A stretch of 22,159 nucleotides of DNA from DSUN01 sp035527715. GTDB taxonomy: Bacteria > Planctomycetota > PUPC01 > DSUN01. Below, one piece after another: positions 13,807 through 22,087 of the stretch; the stretch's first letter is position 1, and each line of letters opens with the position of its first letter. The translations under genes and the position numbers were made by a program. The stretch covers positions 1 to 22,159 of the forward strand of contig DATKZY010000067.1 of the NCBI GenBank assembly GCA_035527715.1, read 5' to 3'. The notes beneath the pieces were generated by a model. It was not told the origin of the DNA. It saw nothing but the letters and a program-made list of their open reading frames with translations, and made no database searches.

Positions 13807-15487
13807 GCAGGGAACCCTGCTCCACAGGCTTCTGCTCACCGTCTCGGCCGCTACGGCATGCACCATGGTGACGGGCTGTGCGCTCGCACGGCTCCCCTCG
13901 CGGGATTCGCTCCTGCTCGAGCCCCCTCTCCCCGACCTGCGGATCGGCTGGGCACAGCCAGCCGCCGGCCCAGGCGTGGACGCTGCTCCCACGCTGCCCC
14001 GGCCCACCCCGTCGCCGGGCGGACGGCTCGAGCTGGACGTGGCCCAGGCCATCCTCACGGCGCTCGAGAACAACCAGGCCCTGAAAGTCGAGTGCCTGAA
14101 CCCGGACATCACGAGGACCTTCGAGGGAGAGGAGCGCGCCATCTTCGACCCCGTGGTGGGAGCGGAGACCTCCACCGGCGTCACACGGTCGCGCTCGCGG
14201 GGCGCCGATGGGCGCCTCCACAGCGCGACCAGCGGCCGCACCTCGCTCGACGCCTGGGTCAGGCAGTTCCTTCCCACCGGCACCACCGTGGAACTCGACG
14301 GGAGCTACTCCCTCACGGGCGTAGGGACATGGTACCACGACAAGCTCGAGACGGCCCGCATCGGCGTGAGCGTCACCCAGGCGCTCCTCCGCGGCTGCGG
14401 GGTGGCCGTGAACCTGGCCACGCTGCGCCAGGCCCGCCTCGACACCTTGGCCTCGCATTACGAGTTCCGCGGCTTCGCCGAGTCGCTCGTGGCCGACGTG
14501 GAGCATGCCTATTGGGACTGCGCGCTCGCCGAGCGCCAGATCGAGATCTACGCCGCATCCCTCAAGGTGGCCGAGGACCAGCTCGCCGAGACGATGGAGC
14601 GCATCAAGATTGGCAAGCTGGCCGAGACCGAGCTGGCCGCCGTCCAGGCCGAGGTCGCCTCGCGGCGCGAAGCCCTGATCAACGCCCGCAGCGCCCTGGC
14701 CACGGCCCGGCTCCGCTTCCTCCGCCTTCTCAATCCCCCAGGGGCGAACCCCTGGGGCCGGGACATCGCCCTCCTGGTGCAGCCGGCGGCGCCCGACGTG
14801 AAGCTCGACGACGTCGAGGCCCACGTCCAGCTCGCCCTGCGGCTGCGGCCGGACATCAACGAGGCGAAGCTCCGCGTGCGGCGCGGCGACCTCGAGATTG
14901 TCAAGACCCGAAACGGGCTCCTGCCGAAGCTCGACCTCTTCGCCACGCTTGGCAAGAGCGGCTATTCGACCGCTCTCGGCCATTCTCCATCCCAACTCCC
15001 CGACACGGGCTACGACGCCCTTGTGGGCCTCACCTACCAGTTCCCCATCGGCAATCGCGCCGCCGGGGCCCGCCACGAGCGCGCTGTCCTCACCTCGAGA
15101 CAGCTCACCGAGGCCCTCGACAGCCTCGCCCAGCTCGCGCAGCTCGACGTCCGAACGGCCTACATCGAGGTCGAGCGGGCCCGCGAGCAGGTGACGGCCA
15201 CAGCCGCCACCCGAAAGGCCAGGGAGGTGGCCTCCGCCACCGAATCAGCTCGGCTGCGCGAAGGAAAGTCCACCCCCTTCCTCGTGGCCCTGGCCCAGCG
15301 TGACCTCCTGGCCAGCCAGATTGCCGAGGTGGAGGCCGTCGTGAACCTGCTCAAGAACATCGTGACCCTCTACCGCGGCGATGGTTCGCTCCTCGAGCGC
15401 CGCGGCATCGCGGCCCCCGGCCGCGGGCTGCCCGGGCCCGCAACCTCGCCTGCCCCGGCCCCCGCCACGAGGAACGGCCCACCATGA
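13799..15487 (+). CDS. TolC/CusC-like outer-membrane efflux lipoprotein
   Basis: A 562-residue outer-membrane factor, the exit duct for the pumps encoded upstream. The N-terminus MSRQGTLLHRLLLTVSAATA is followed by CTMVTGC, whose Cys27 is a plausible lipobox cysteine. Two outer-membrane efflux repeats follow: helices around 60-90 (LDVAQAILTALENNQALKVE), beta segments rich in Ser/Thr/Gly, FAESLVADVEHAYWDCALAERQIEIY with a long coiled coil, then the second half from about 365 (RPDINEAKLRVRRGDLEIVKTRNGLLPKLDL). The C-terminal tail is Pro/Ala-rich. The ATG at 13799 overlaps the permease stop, and the in-frame codons upstream lie inside that gene. It is the only channel gene in the operon, for two pumps with two adaptors. 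Confidence 0.92.
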   Translation: MSRQGTLLHRLLLTVSAATACTMVTGCALARLPSRDSLLLEPPLPDLRIGWAQPAAGPGVDAAPTLPRPTPSPGGRLELDVAQAILTALENNQALKVECLNPDITRTFEGEERAIFDPVVGAETSTGVTRSRSRGADGRLHSATSGRTSLDAWVRQFLPTGTTVELDGSYSLTGVGTWYHDKLETARIGVSVTQALLRGCGVAVNLATLRQARLDTLASHYEFRGFAESLVADVEHAYWDCALAERQIEIYAASLKVAEDQLAETMERIKIGKLAETELAAVQAEVASRREALINARSALATARLRFLRLLNPPGANPWGRDIALLVQPAAPDVKLDDVEAHVQLALRLRPDINEAKLRVRRGDLEIVKTRNGLLPKLDLFATLGKSGYSTALGHSPSQLPDTGYDALVGLTYQFPIGNRAAGARHERAVLTSRQLTEALDSLAQLAQLDVRTAYIEVERAREQVTATAATRKAREVASATESARLREGKSTPFLVALAQRDLLASQIAEVEAVVNLLKNIVTLYRGDGSLLERRGIAAPGRGLPGPATSPAPAPATRNGPP

Positions 15488-15649
15488 GGCCCAACGTCGT
15501 CCCCCTCGGCGACACCGCCAAGGCCATTGTGCCCCCTTGGCCCGCCGCGCGCACAGGAAGGCCGCTCCGCAACCGACGGCACCCGAGGCCGGCAACGCTT
15601 GACCCCGGCGCCGCGGGGTACCTGAAGTGGCAACCCATGGGAGAAAACA
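15488..15649. other. 162-bp gap after the efflux operon
   Basis: There is no convincing gene. A stem ACCCCG/CGGGGT around a 6-nt GCGCCG loop lies near 15602-15619 but no T-run follows, so it is at best a weak terminator. The next gene has its own ribosome binding site (GGGAGA). Whether it is read through from the operon or has its own promoter cannot be decided here. Confidence 0.4.
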
Positions 15650-18600
15650 ATGCGGACGCAGTGGCTTGTGCTGGCGTGCGGACTCATGCTCTGCCTGGGC
15701 GAATCCCGCGCCACCGAGACCGAGAACCAGAACCTCGAGGTCCTGCCCGCGCCCGGCGCGGTGAAGGTGGACGGCAAGAGCGACGACTGGGACCTCTCCA
15801 GCGGCATCTTCGCCTGCGGCGACGTCGAGAACGCCGCCGCCAGCTTCGGCGTCTGGTTCCACGCCATGTACGACAGGGAGCGGCTCTACCTGCTGGCCCG
15901 CTGGGTGGACAAGACGCCGATGAACAACCCCGGCAGTTCCAAAGGCGACTACGGCTTCCGCGGCGACTGCCTCCAGGTGCGCGTCGTCACCGCGCCCGAC
16001 GTCACGGTGCCCGAGGTGGCCCGCCCAGGCCGCGACGACAACGACGCGCCGAAGGCCCGCACCACCCACCTCACCTGCTGGCGCGACAAGGATGGGATTG
16101 ACGTCGTGGACGTGGCCTGGGGCCGCCGCTTCAACGAGGGCGGCCTCAAGAACGCCAAGGCCGAGGGCGCCGAGCAGGTATTCCTCGAATGGCCCGACCA
16201 CAAGGGCTACACGCAGGAACTCGCCATCCCCTGGAAGCTCCTCACCAAGCCCGGCCTCGAGGTCAAGGCCGGCGACCGCCTGCTCATGACCCTCGAGCCC
16301 AACTTCACCGTCGGCACCGGCGGCCGGCTCACCATCAAGGACCTCTTCAAGCCCGGCGTCGCGCTCGACCGCGTGTTCACCTTCCAGGGCAACACCGGCT
16401 GGGGCTACGCCGCCCTGGCCTCGAAGGGCAAGGTGGCCCCGCGGCCCGTGCGCCTGGCCGACGGCCGCCAGTTCCCCGTGAAGCTCGATGGCGGCGTGCT
16501 GGTGGCCGACTGGACGGGTGTGATCAAGAGCCGCATGCCCGAGGGCTTCAAAGCCATCAAGCTCTCGCTGCCCGAGGATGGCTACGTGTCGCTCAACCTC
16601 TTCGCAGCCGACGGCACGGTGGCGCGGCAGCTCCTGACCAGCCACTTCCTCGCAAAGGGCGAGCACGAGGTCAAGTGGGACGGGTTGACCACGATGTCGG
16701 TCCGCCGCCCCGGCACGCCCCTGCCCGCGGGCGAGTACGCGTGGCAGGGCATCTACCACAGCGGCATCGGCCTGCGCCTGCGCGGCTGGGCGGCCAACAG
16801 CGGCCCGGCCCCCTGGCGCGGCTGGGGCGCCGACCACGGCAACCCGGTGGCCTGCGCCTCGGCGGGCGACATGGCCTACGTCGGCTGGAGCGGCGGCGAG
16901 GGCGACAAGCCCCTCGTCGCCTGCGACCTCGACGCCAACATCAAGTGGAAGAACATCCGCGGCGGCATCGCCGGCGCCACACACCTCGCCTGCGACGGCA
17001 AAACCGTCTACGCCTTCAACAACATCAAGCAATACGCCGCCCTCGCCGTCTACCGCGTGGACGCCAGGACCGGCCAGTACACCGAGTGGAGCGACCTGAA
17101 GTCCACCGACCTCACGATGAAGGACATCTGGGGCGACACCAAGGACGCCGAGGCCAGCCCCAGCGGCCTCGCCGCGGCCGACGGCTGCGTCTTCATCAGC
17201 TTCTCGGGCCAGGACACCGTGTTCGTCGTGGATGCCAAGACGGGCAAGGTTGCGAAGAAGCTCTCCGTGCCCAAGCCCGGCGACGTCGAGGCCGCCTCGG
17301 CGAAGCTGATCTTCGTCGTGTCCGGCGGCGCCCAGGTGCTCTCGGTCAACGTCGAGACCGGTGAAACGAAGACCGCCGCCAAGCCCGCGCTCGAAGGCAA
17401 GGACTGGGTTTCGGCCCTCGCCCTCGACAAGCCCGGCAACCTCTATCTCGGGGTCCGCGGCGACCACCATCACGTCCTGGCCTTCGCCTCCGACGGCAAG
17501 CCGCTGCGGATGCTCGGCCGCAACGAGGGCCGTGCGCTCCTCGGCCCCTGGACGCCCGACGGCATGCTCAACGTCAGCGGGATGGCGGTGGACAGCCGCG
17601 GCCAGCTCTGGGTCGCCGAGGACGACGGCTCGCCCCGCCGCGTGAGCGTGTGGGACACCCAGACCGGCGCCCTCAAGAAAGAGCTCTTCGGCGCATCGTC
17701 CTACGGCGCCACCGGCGCCGCCATCAACCCCGCGGACCCCTACCTGATGGTGGGGCAGGGCTGCGAATGGCGCATTGACCCGAAGACGGGGCGGGCCTCG
17801 ATCCTGGGCACGATCACCCGCGAGGGCATGGCCTCGTCGCGCTTCGCCATCGGCTCGAACGGCAGGCTCTACCTGGCCACCACCTCGGGCTTCCTCCACG
17901 GCGTCCACCCTGTCCGCATCTACGAGCGCCTCGGCAACGCTAACTGGAAGTTGCGCACCATTCTCTACGGCCCGAGCGGCAAGACCAAAGAGGTCCGCGT
18001 GTGGGCCGACGCGAACGACGACGCCAAGGAGCAGCCCGAGGAGGCGACGACCACCGCAATTGACCTCGGCGCCTGGATCGAGGGCTGGTACCTGTGCATG
18101 ACCCAGGACCTCACCTTCTGGGGCACCCGCTACAAGATTCCCGCCACAGGCTTCACCGCGTGCGGCGCGCCGCAGTACGACCTGTCGAAGGCCGTGAAGC
18201 TGGCCGGGCCGAAGGAGGGCCGCGGCGGCATGGGCGCCCAGCTCGGCCTCGGCTCAGTTGACGGCAAGTACATGCTCTACAACGGCGGCTACGGCCTCGA
18301 CCACAGCACGTTCGACTGCTACGACGTCGCCAGCGGGCGCCTGCTGTGGACGTATCCGAACAACTTCACCGGCGTTCACGGCTCGCACCGCGCCATCCCG
18401 GCCGAGCCCGGCCTGATCCGCGGCGCCTACGACATCGTCGGCTCCGCCAAGCTCCCGCCGCCCGTCGGCGACGTGTGGGTCATCCCCACCAACAAGGGCG
18501 AGTGGCACGTCCTCACCGAGAAGGGCTTCTACCTCACCCGCCTCTTCGAAGGCGACCCGATGAAAAACGTCTACCCCGAGCAGCCCGTGCCCGGGGCCAT

Positions 18601-19525
18601 CCTCGACACCTGCCCGCCCGGCGCGGGCGAGGAGGCGTTCGGCGGCTCCATCACCCAAGGCACAGACGGCAAGCTCTCGGTCCAGGGCGGCCACGTGAGC
18701 TTCTGGAACGTCGAGGTCGTGGGCCTCGACACCATTCGCGCTCTCCCAGGCGGCAAGGTGTCCCTGAGCGACGCCGACGTGCAGACCGCTGCATCCTTCC
18801 GCGCCCGTCACCTCCAGGAGGGCGCGACCGCCAAGCGCCTCAAGGCCCGCAAGGCGACGCCCACCTTCACCGGCGACCTGGCCAAGGACTTCGGCAACGC
18901 CGAGCCCATCAAGTACCAGAAGGACGACGCCACGGCCTGCCGCACCGCCGTGGCCTGGGACGACAGGCACCTCTATGTCGGCTGGGAGGTCAAGGACGCC
19001 ACGCCCTGGGTCAACGGCGCCGACGCCCCCGAGTTCCTTTATGCCCGGGGCGACACCGTGGACCTTCAGCTCGGCACCGACCCGAAGGCGCCCAAGGACC
19101 GCAAGGAGGCCGTGCTGGGCGACCTGCGCGTCTCCATCGGCCCCTTCCAGGGCAAGCCGACGGTCGTCGTCTACCGCAAGGTCGCGGCGCAGAAGAGCCC
19201 GAAAGTCTTCAGTTCGGGTGTCGTCAAGGGCTACGAGATGGAGAGCGTCATCGTGCTCAGCGACGCGCGGGTCGAGGTGAAGGTGGACGCTGTGAGCCGC
19301 CGCACCATCATCGAGGCGGCATTGCCGATGGCGGCCCTGGGCATCAAGCCTGCGGCTGGCACGGCCCTCGGCGCGGACTTCGGCGCCACCTTCGGCAACA
19401 AGGCCGGCAACGACACTGCCCTCCGCTCCTACTGGAGCAACCAGGCCACCGGCCTCGTCAGCGACGAGGTCTTCGAGCTGAAGATGGAGCCGGCGAACTG
19501 GGGGACGCTGGAACTGACCGAGTGA
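15650..19525 (+). CDS. Large secreted protein with two CBM9/DOMON-like ends, FlgD-like and beta-propeller regions; function unknown
   Basis: A 1291-residue exported protein with signal peptide at about 1-22 (MRTQWLVLACGLMLCLGESRA). Residues about 30-250 resemble carbohydrate-binding family 9/DOMON-like domains (VDGKSDDWD, then a YLLARWVDK strand and GFRGDCLQV). Residues about 295-375 look like a FlgD-type Ig fold (SLNLFAADGTVARQL, KWDG, PAGEYAW). From about 395 to 1000 there are repeated blades like GLAAADGCVFISFSGQDTVF and MAVDSRGQLWVAED, typical of PQQ/NHL-like propellers. The C-terminal 220 residues form a second CBM9-like module (VAWDDRHLYVGWEVKD, then RGDTVDLQLGTDP). No catalytic motif is recognised. 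The start has a GGGAGA ribosome binding site. A role in polysaccharide binding or breakdown is only a guess; nothing links it functionally to efflux. Confidence 0.8.
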   Translation: MRTQWLVLACGLMLCLGESRATETENQNLEVLPAPGAVKVDGKSDDWDLSSGIFACGDVENAAASFGVWFHAMYDRERLYLLARWVDKTPMNNPGSSKGDYGFRGDCLQVRVVTAPDVTVPEVARPGRDDNDAPKARTTHLTCWRDKDGIDVVDVAWGRRFNEGGLKNAKAEGAEQVFLEWPDHKGYTQELAIPWKLLTKPGLEVKAGDRLLMTLEPNFTVGTGGRLTIKDLFKPGVALDRVFTFQGNTGWGYAALASKGKVAPRPVRLADGRQFPVKLDGGVLVADWTGVIKSRMPEGFKAIKLSLPEDGYVSLNLFAADGTVARQLLTSHFLAKGEHEVKWDGLTTMSVRRPGTPLPAGEYAWQGIYHSGIGLRLRGWAANSGPAPWRGWGADHGNPVACASAGDMAYVGWSGGEGDKPLVACDLDANIKWKNIRGGIAGATHLACDGKTVYAFNNIKQYAALAVYRVDARTGQYTEWSDLKSTDLTMKDIWGDTKDAEASPSGLAAADGCVFISFSGQDTVFVVDAKTGKVAKKLSVPKPGDVEAASAKLIFVVSGGAQVLSVNVETGETKTAAKPALEGKDWVSALALDKPGNLYLGVRGDHHHVLAFASDGKPLRMLGRNEGRALLGPWTPDGMLNVSGMAVDSRGQLWVAEDDGSPRRVSVWDTQTGALKKELFGASSYGATGAAINPADPYLMVGQGCEWRIDPKTGRASILGTITREGMASSRFAIGSNGRLYLATTSGFLHGVHPVRIYERLGNANWKLRTILYGPSGKTKEVRVWADANDDAKEQPEEATTTAIDLGAWIEGWYLCMTQDLTFWGTRYKIPATGFTACGAPQYDLSKAVKLAGPKEGRGGMGAQLGLGSVDGKYMLYNGGYGLDHSTFDCYDVASGRLLWTYPNNFTGVHGSHRAIPAEPGLIRGAYDIVGSAKLPPPVGDVWVIPTNKGEWHVLTEKGFYLTRLFEGDPMKNVYPEQPVPGAILDTCPPGAGEEAFGGSITQGTDGKLSVQGGHVSFWNVEVVGLDTIRALPGGKVSLSDADVQTAASFRARHLQEGATAKRLKARKATPTFTGDLAKDFGNAEPIKYQKDDATACRTAVAWDDRHLYVGWEVKDATPWVNGADAPEFLYARGDTVDLQLGTDPKAPKDRKEAVLGDLRVSIGPFQGKPTVVVYRKVAAQKSPKVFSSGVVKGYEMESVIVLSDARVEVKVDAVSRRTIIEAALPMAALGIKPAAGTALGADFGATFGNKAGNDTALRSYWSNQATGLVSDEVFELKMEPANWGTLELTE

Positions 19526-19920
19526 GTCCCTATTGCGGCAGGAGGCGGCGACAAGCGGCGGCAGTGCCCGTGAAGCGGCGCAAGATTGAGAACGGCCACC
19601 TGCGGCGCAACGAGCTGAGGGAGTGGATTGTCGCCCGTGACGCCCGCGAGGCCACTGTCTCCCGCGACCTGTGGGAGAAGGCCCAGAGGCGGATAACCGG
19701 GGCAGACAAGACGGGAGGACCGTTCCGGCAGTACCGAGCATCGCCGCACCTCCTCAGCGGCATGATCTACTGCCGCGCCTGCGGCCACAAGATGCACGGC
19801 CTCACGTTCGTGAAGCGACAGAGGAATGGAGCGACCTGCAAGTACCGACGCTACACCTGCTCCTCACCGCAGAACGGCAGGTTGCCCAGGAGCTTCTGCG
19901 GCATACCGACGTGCGCCTGA
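19522..19920 (+). pseudogene. Serine recombinase remnant (C-terminal part with zinc ribbon)
   Basis: This frame retains REWIVARDAREATVSRDLWEKAQRR, matching the end of the 'Recombinase' domain of large serine recombinases, then SPHLLSGMIYCRACGHKMHG and YTCSS, the start of the zinc beta-ribbon with its CxxC knuckle. The catalytic resolvase domain with its active serine is absent, so the gene is a fragment that cannot recombine DNA. The frame opens at a GTG overlapping the stop of the preceding gene, but no real start is implied. The zinc ribbon breaks off around 19875, where similarity switches to a tyrosine recombinase in another frame. Confidence 0.75.
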
Positions 19921-20133
19921 CCCTCAAAGCCTACACACACACCACGCGGGAGCAGCAGTTGACGGCGCTGGTGTCTCTGCCGAAGCTGGGAAACTGCGCC
20001 CCCAACTCCACCACGGATGTCACCAGGGATGTCACCACGGGCGCTGGCGGACCGTCTCAATCGGAGGCGGAAGGGGTCGAAGCGTGTCAAGGGGGAGAAT
20101 CGGCGGATGGCGGCGGTATACGAGAAGGCAGGC

Positions 20134-20171
20134 AAAAAGAAACGGGGGCTGACAACCTGTGTCAACCCCCG
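20134..20171 (-). terminator. Rho-independent terminator reading on the minus strand
   Basis: A stem of 12 positions with one mismatch pairs 20143-20154 with 20160-20171 around a 5-nt loop; its GC-rich base is CGGGGG/CCCCCG. On the minus strand it is followed by TTTCTTTTT (20142-20134), a standard T-run. On the plus strand there is no T-run. It lies within the tail of the integrase remnant, on the opposite strand, and would stop transcripts coming leftward out of the IS element or belong to a lost minus-strand gene. Confidence 0.7.
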
Positions 20172-20293
20172 TCGAGAGTGGAGGAAACCGAACTGGATGC
20201 AAATCCTGGCTACACGTGTCGGCAGGTTCGAAGCGGCTGCGCGAGCCGCGTAGGGCGGCGGCGTAACCATTCGTCCCAGTCCAGAGACGTTCC

Positions 20294-20310
20294 CTCCCCG
20301 ACGAGGACTC
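20294..20310. other. 17-bp direct repeat of the tRNA 3'-end sequence (candidate att core)
   Basis: CTCCCCGACGAGGACTC is identical to 4457-4473 and in the same orientation. Flanking bases differ on both sides, so identity stops at a core, as expected for the two ends of a site-specific insertion. It sits at the 3' end of the integrase remnant and 8 bp left of the IS1380 end. Confidence 0.5.
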
Positions 20311-20378
20311 AGACTAGACCCTAATCAAGCGCATTCCCCCAAAGAGTGCTGGCGCGGAGGGTGCACTGAGGCGTCTCC

Positions 20379-20481
20379 GGGCACCCGGGTGCCCCTAACC
20401 GGGCGCGCCGTTCGCGGATGCACGGGGTTCCGGGCCTCGCGGGCTCCCGAGGCAGGCGTTTCGCTCCGGCAGCAACGGAGC
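20379..20481. repeat. Hairpin cluster in the non-coding end of the IS
   Basis: A perfect 16-bp palindrome GGGCACCCGGGTGCCC (20379-20394), a 6-bp stem GCCTCG/CGAGGC (20434-20453) and a 6-bp stem GCTCCG/CGGAGC (20463-20481) lie just after the transposase stop as read on the minus strand. None has a T-run, so they may protect the mRNA end or bind transposase rather than terminate. Confidence 0.6.
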
Positions 20482-20530
20482 TTCTCTGTCGCTCCCCCGT
20501 GCGAACTCCTGGTTTTCGCTCGCGAGGGCA

Positions 20531-22087
20531 CTACGTGAACTCCAGTTGCCGGAGCCGGTCGAACGTGCGAAGGAAGGTGCGGGTCCACTCCGTGTAGCCG
20601 AGGATGCGGTAGAGGACGCGCCCTGCCCCCCGCACGATCTGGCACGGCACCATCACGATGGCGTGCAGGAACCGGCGGAACTCCATCCGCAGCAACGCCT
20701 CACGTCGCTCGCTGTCCCGAACGACCAGGGCGAACCAGGCCTTCAGGGTCCACGCCAGCGACGCCATGACCATGTAGGCCCAGTTCGACACCAGGTCGTC
20801 CACCGGCATCCGCAGGGCGTGGACGCCGTTCTTGAGCTGCTCGATCAGGTTCTCCTGGTTGCACCGGTCGTTGGCGAAGAAGACGATCTCCGCGGCCGTG
20901 CGGTCCGTCAGGTTCGTGATGTAGAAGAAGTAGCGGATGTCGTCGAAGAGCACCCGCTCGCCCTTCTCGACCGAGAGGTTCTTGCGGAGCACGACCAGGC
21001 GGTAGGCCCGCTTGCATGCCGTGGGCTGGTAGGGGAACTCGGCGACGTGCTCGCTCACCAGGCGGAGGTTGTCGTACTCCCGCTCGCGGACGATCCGCTC
21101 CTTGACGTTCTCGGGGCGCCGGCGTGGCTCGGTCTGGACCATCCGCTTGATCCGCCGCTTCAGCGGCTTCCAGCGGCATTCCTCAATGCCTCCCGCAATC
21201 GCCTTGAGGTTCGGCATCGCGTCAATGCCGAAGACGAACCCGACGCCCGCCTTGCTCCAGCGGTCAAAATTCACCGTCAGTGCGAAGTCCGTGTCCCCCC
21301 GGAAGCACACCCTCCCGAAGGCCGGCCGCACGAGCGCCGCGGCACGGTCCAGCCATTCCGCCGCCCCCTCGTGCGACGGGCGGTTGCCCGGCCGGTTCAC
21401 CAGGTAGAGCGGCTCGCCCGTGTTCGCCAGCGACACCAGCAGGGGGTGATAGCCCCACACCCCCTTGTAGGCCATGTCCATCCCCTCCTTGCACTCCCCC
21501 GTCGTCGGCGCCACCAGGCCGTCGGCCTCCACCACCGCCAGCCGCCGCTCCGCACGCGAGAGGCGCTTCCGCCACACCTTCAGGCGCAACTCGTTCACCG
21601 CGTCCAGCAGAGCGACCACGTCGGACCGCCCGAACCGCCGGGTGAAGTCCCCCGCCGTCGTCGGAGCCGGAATGCGCTCGGCCCCCAGCGCGTCCAGGTA
21701 CGCTTCGTCCGTGCGGTGCAGGGTGATGTCGTCCAGCGCCGTGCCGCCCGTCAAGGTGTTGTAGGCCAGATTGAGCACGTGGTCCGACTCGTGGTACGGC
21801 AGGTGCACCTGAAGCAGATGCAGCCGCCGGTCGAGTGCCTTGACCAGCCCCACACGCTGCGCCAGCACGTGGAACGCCCCCACGCCCCCGCACGGGATGG
21901 CCCGCGTCCGGTCCGCCATCTCGTACTGGATGTTGCGGGCCGCCAGCATCGGCTTGGCCTGCTCCTCCCACGTTCGTGGCCCGAGGCGATGGCTCAGATG
22001 GCGCTTGCGTCGCACCAGAATTCTGCTATCCTTGCTGTTCACTCGAAATGCCCTTTCGTGCTCGGAGAATGGTTCTTGCTCAATCAC
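20531..22087 (-). CDS. IS1380-family transposase
   Basis: A 518-codon frame encoding a DDE transposase that cuts and joins the IS ends. Family blocks are VLNLAYNTLTGGTALDDI (about 104-121), DEAYLDALGAERIPAPTTAGDFTRRFG (127-153), VEADG with first catalytic Asp189, FRGDTDF with Asp265 or Asp267, and NDRCNQENLIEQLKNG with Glu412, the K/E block of the catalytic core. The frame is intact, so the element may be active. The longest frame starts at a GTG at 22087, but a -10-like TAGAAT lies at 22093-22088, so an mRNA from that promoter would begin inside the frame. The GTG at 22042 (503 residues), with GAAAGG 9 bases upstream, is then the better start. The conserved region begins further in, so either start gives a complete protein. 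Confidence 0.92.
   Translation of the reverse strand: MIEQEPFSEHERAFRVNSKDSRILVRRKRHLSHRLGPRTWEEQAKPMLAARNIQYEMADRTRAIPCGGVGAFHVLAQRVGLVKALDRRLHLLQVHLPYHESDHVLNLAYNTLTGGTALDDITLHRTDEAYLDALGAERIPAPTTAGDFTRRFGRSDVVALLDAVNELRLKVWRKRLSRAERRLAVVEADGLVAPTTGECKEGMDMAYKGVWGYHPLLVSLANTGEPLYLVNRPGNRPSHEGAAEWLDRAAALVRPAFGRVCFRGDTDFALTVNFDRWSKAGVGFVFGIDAMPNLKAIAGGIEECRWKPLKRRIKRMVQTEPRRRPENVKERIVREREYDNLRLVSEHVAEFPYQPTACKRAYRLVVLRKNLSVEKGERVLFDDIRYFFYITNLTDRTAAEIVFFANDRCNQENLIEQLKNGVHALRMPVDDLVSNWAYMVMASLAWTLKAWFALVVRDSERREALLRMEFRRFLHAIVMVPCQIVRGAGRVLYRILGYTEWTRTFLRTFDRLRQLEFT

Larger units (their letters stand above)
19872..20324 (+). pseudogene. Tyrosine recombinase (integrase) 3' remnant
   Basis: The frame begins ERQVAQELLRHTDVRLTLKAY and continues THTTREQQLTALVSLPKLG. 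This is the end of a phage-type integrase catalytic domain: His in LLRHTD and the nucleophile Tyr in KAYTH (codon 19932-19934) are present, while the upstream Arg and Lys residues of the active site are missing. The frame runs on for about 130 mostly polar, low-complexity residues to a TAA, of which perhaps only the first 25 are ancestral. Its 3' end covers the 17-bp repeat at 20294-20310, the usual place for an att site next to an integrase gene. Confidence 0.7.

Noticed and set aside
15484..16101. 205-codon plus-strand frame whose ATG overlaps the OMF stop (ATGA)
   Set aside because: Most of it overlaps the signal peptide and first domain of the 1291-residue protein in another frame, its composition is Arg/Pro-rich like other shadow frames, and it has no recognisable domain.
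15245..17908. 887-codon minus-strand frame opposite the OMF and secreted protein genes
   Set aside because: Antisense shadow of GC-rich coding DNA: composition is Gly/Ala/Val/His-rich, it spans two real genes and the gap, and no domain is visible.
20017..20253. 78-codon frame rich in Lys/Arg in the integrase tail
   Set aside because: It has no ribosome binding site or recognisable domain, overlaps the integrase remnant frame and contains the minus-strand terminator hairpin; it is best explained as chance.
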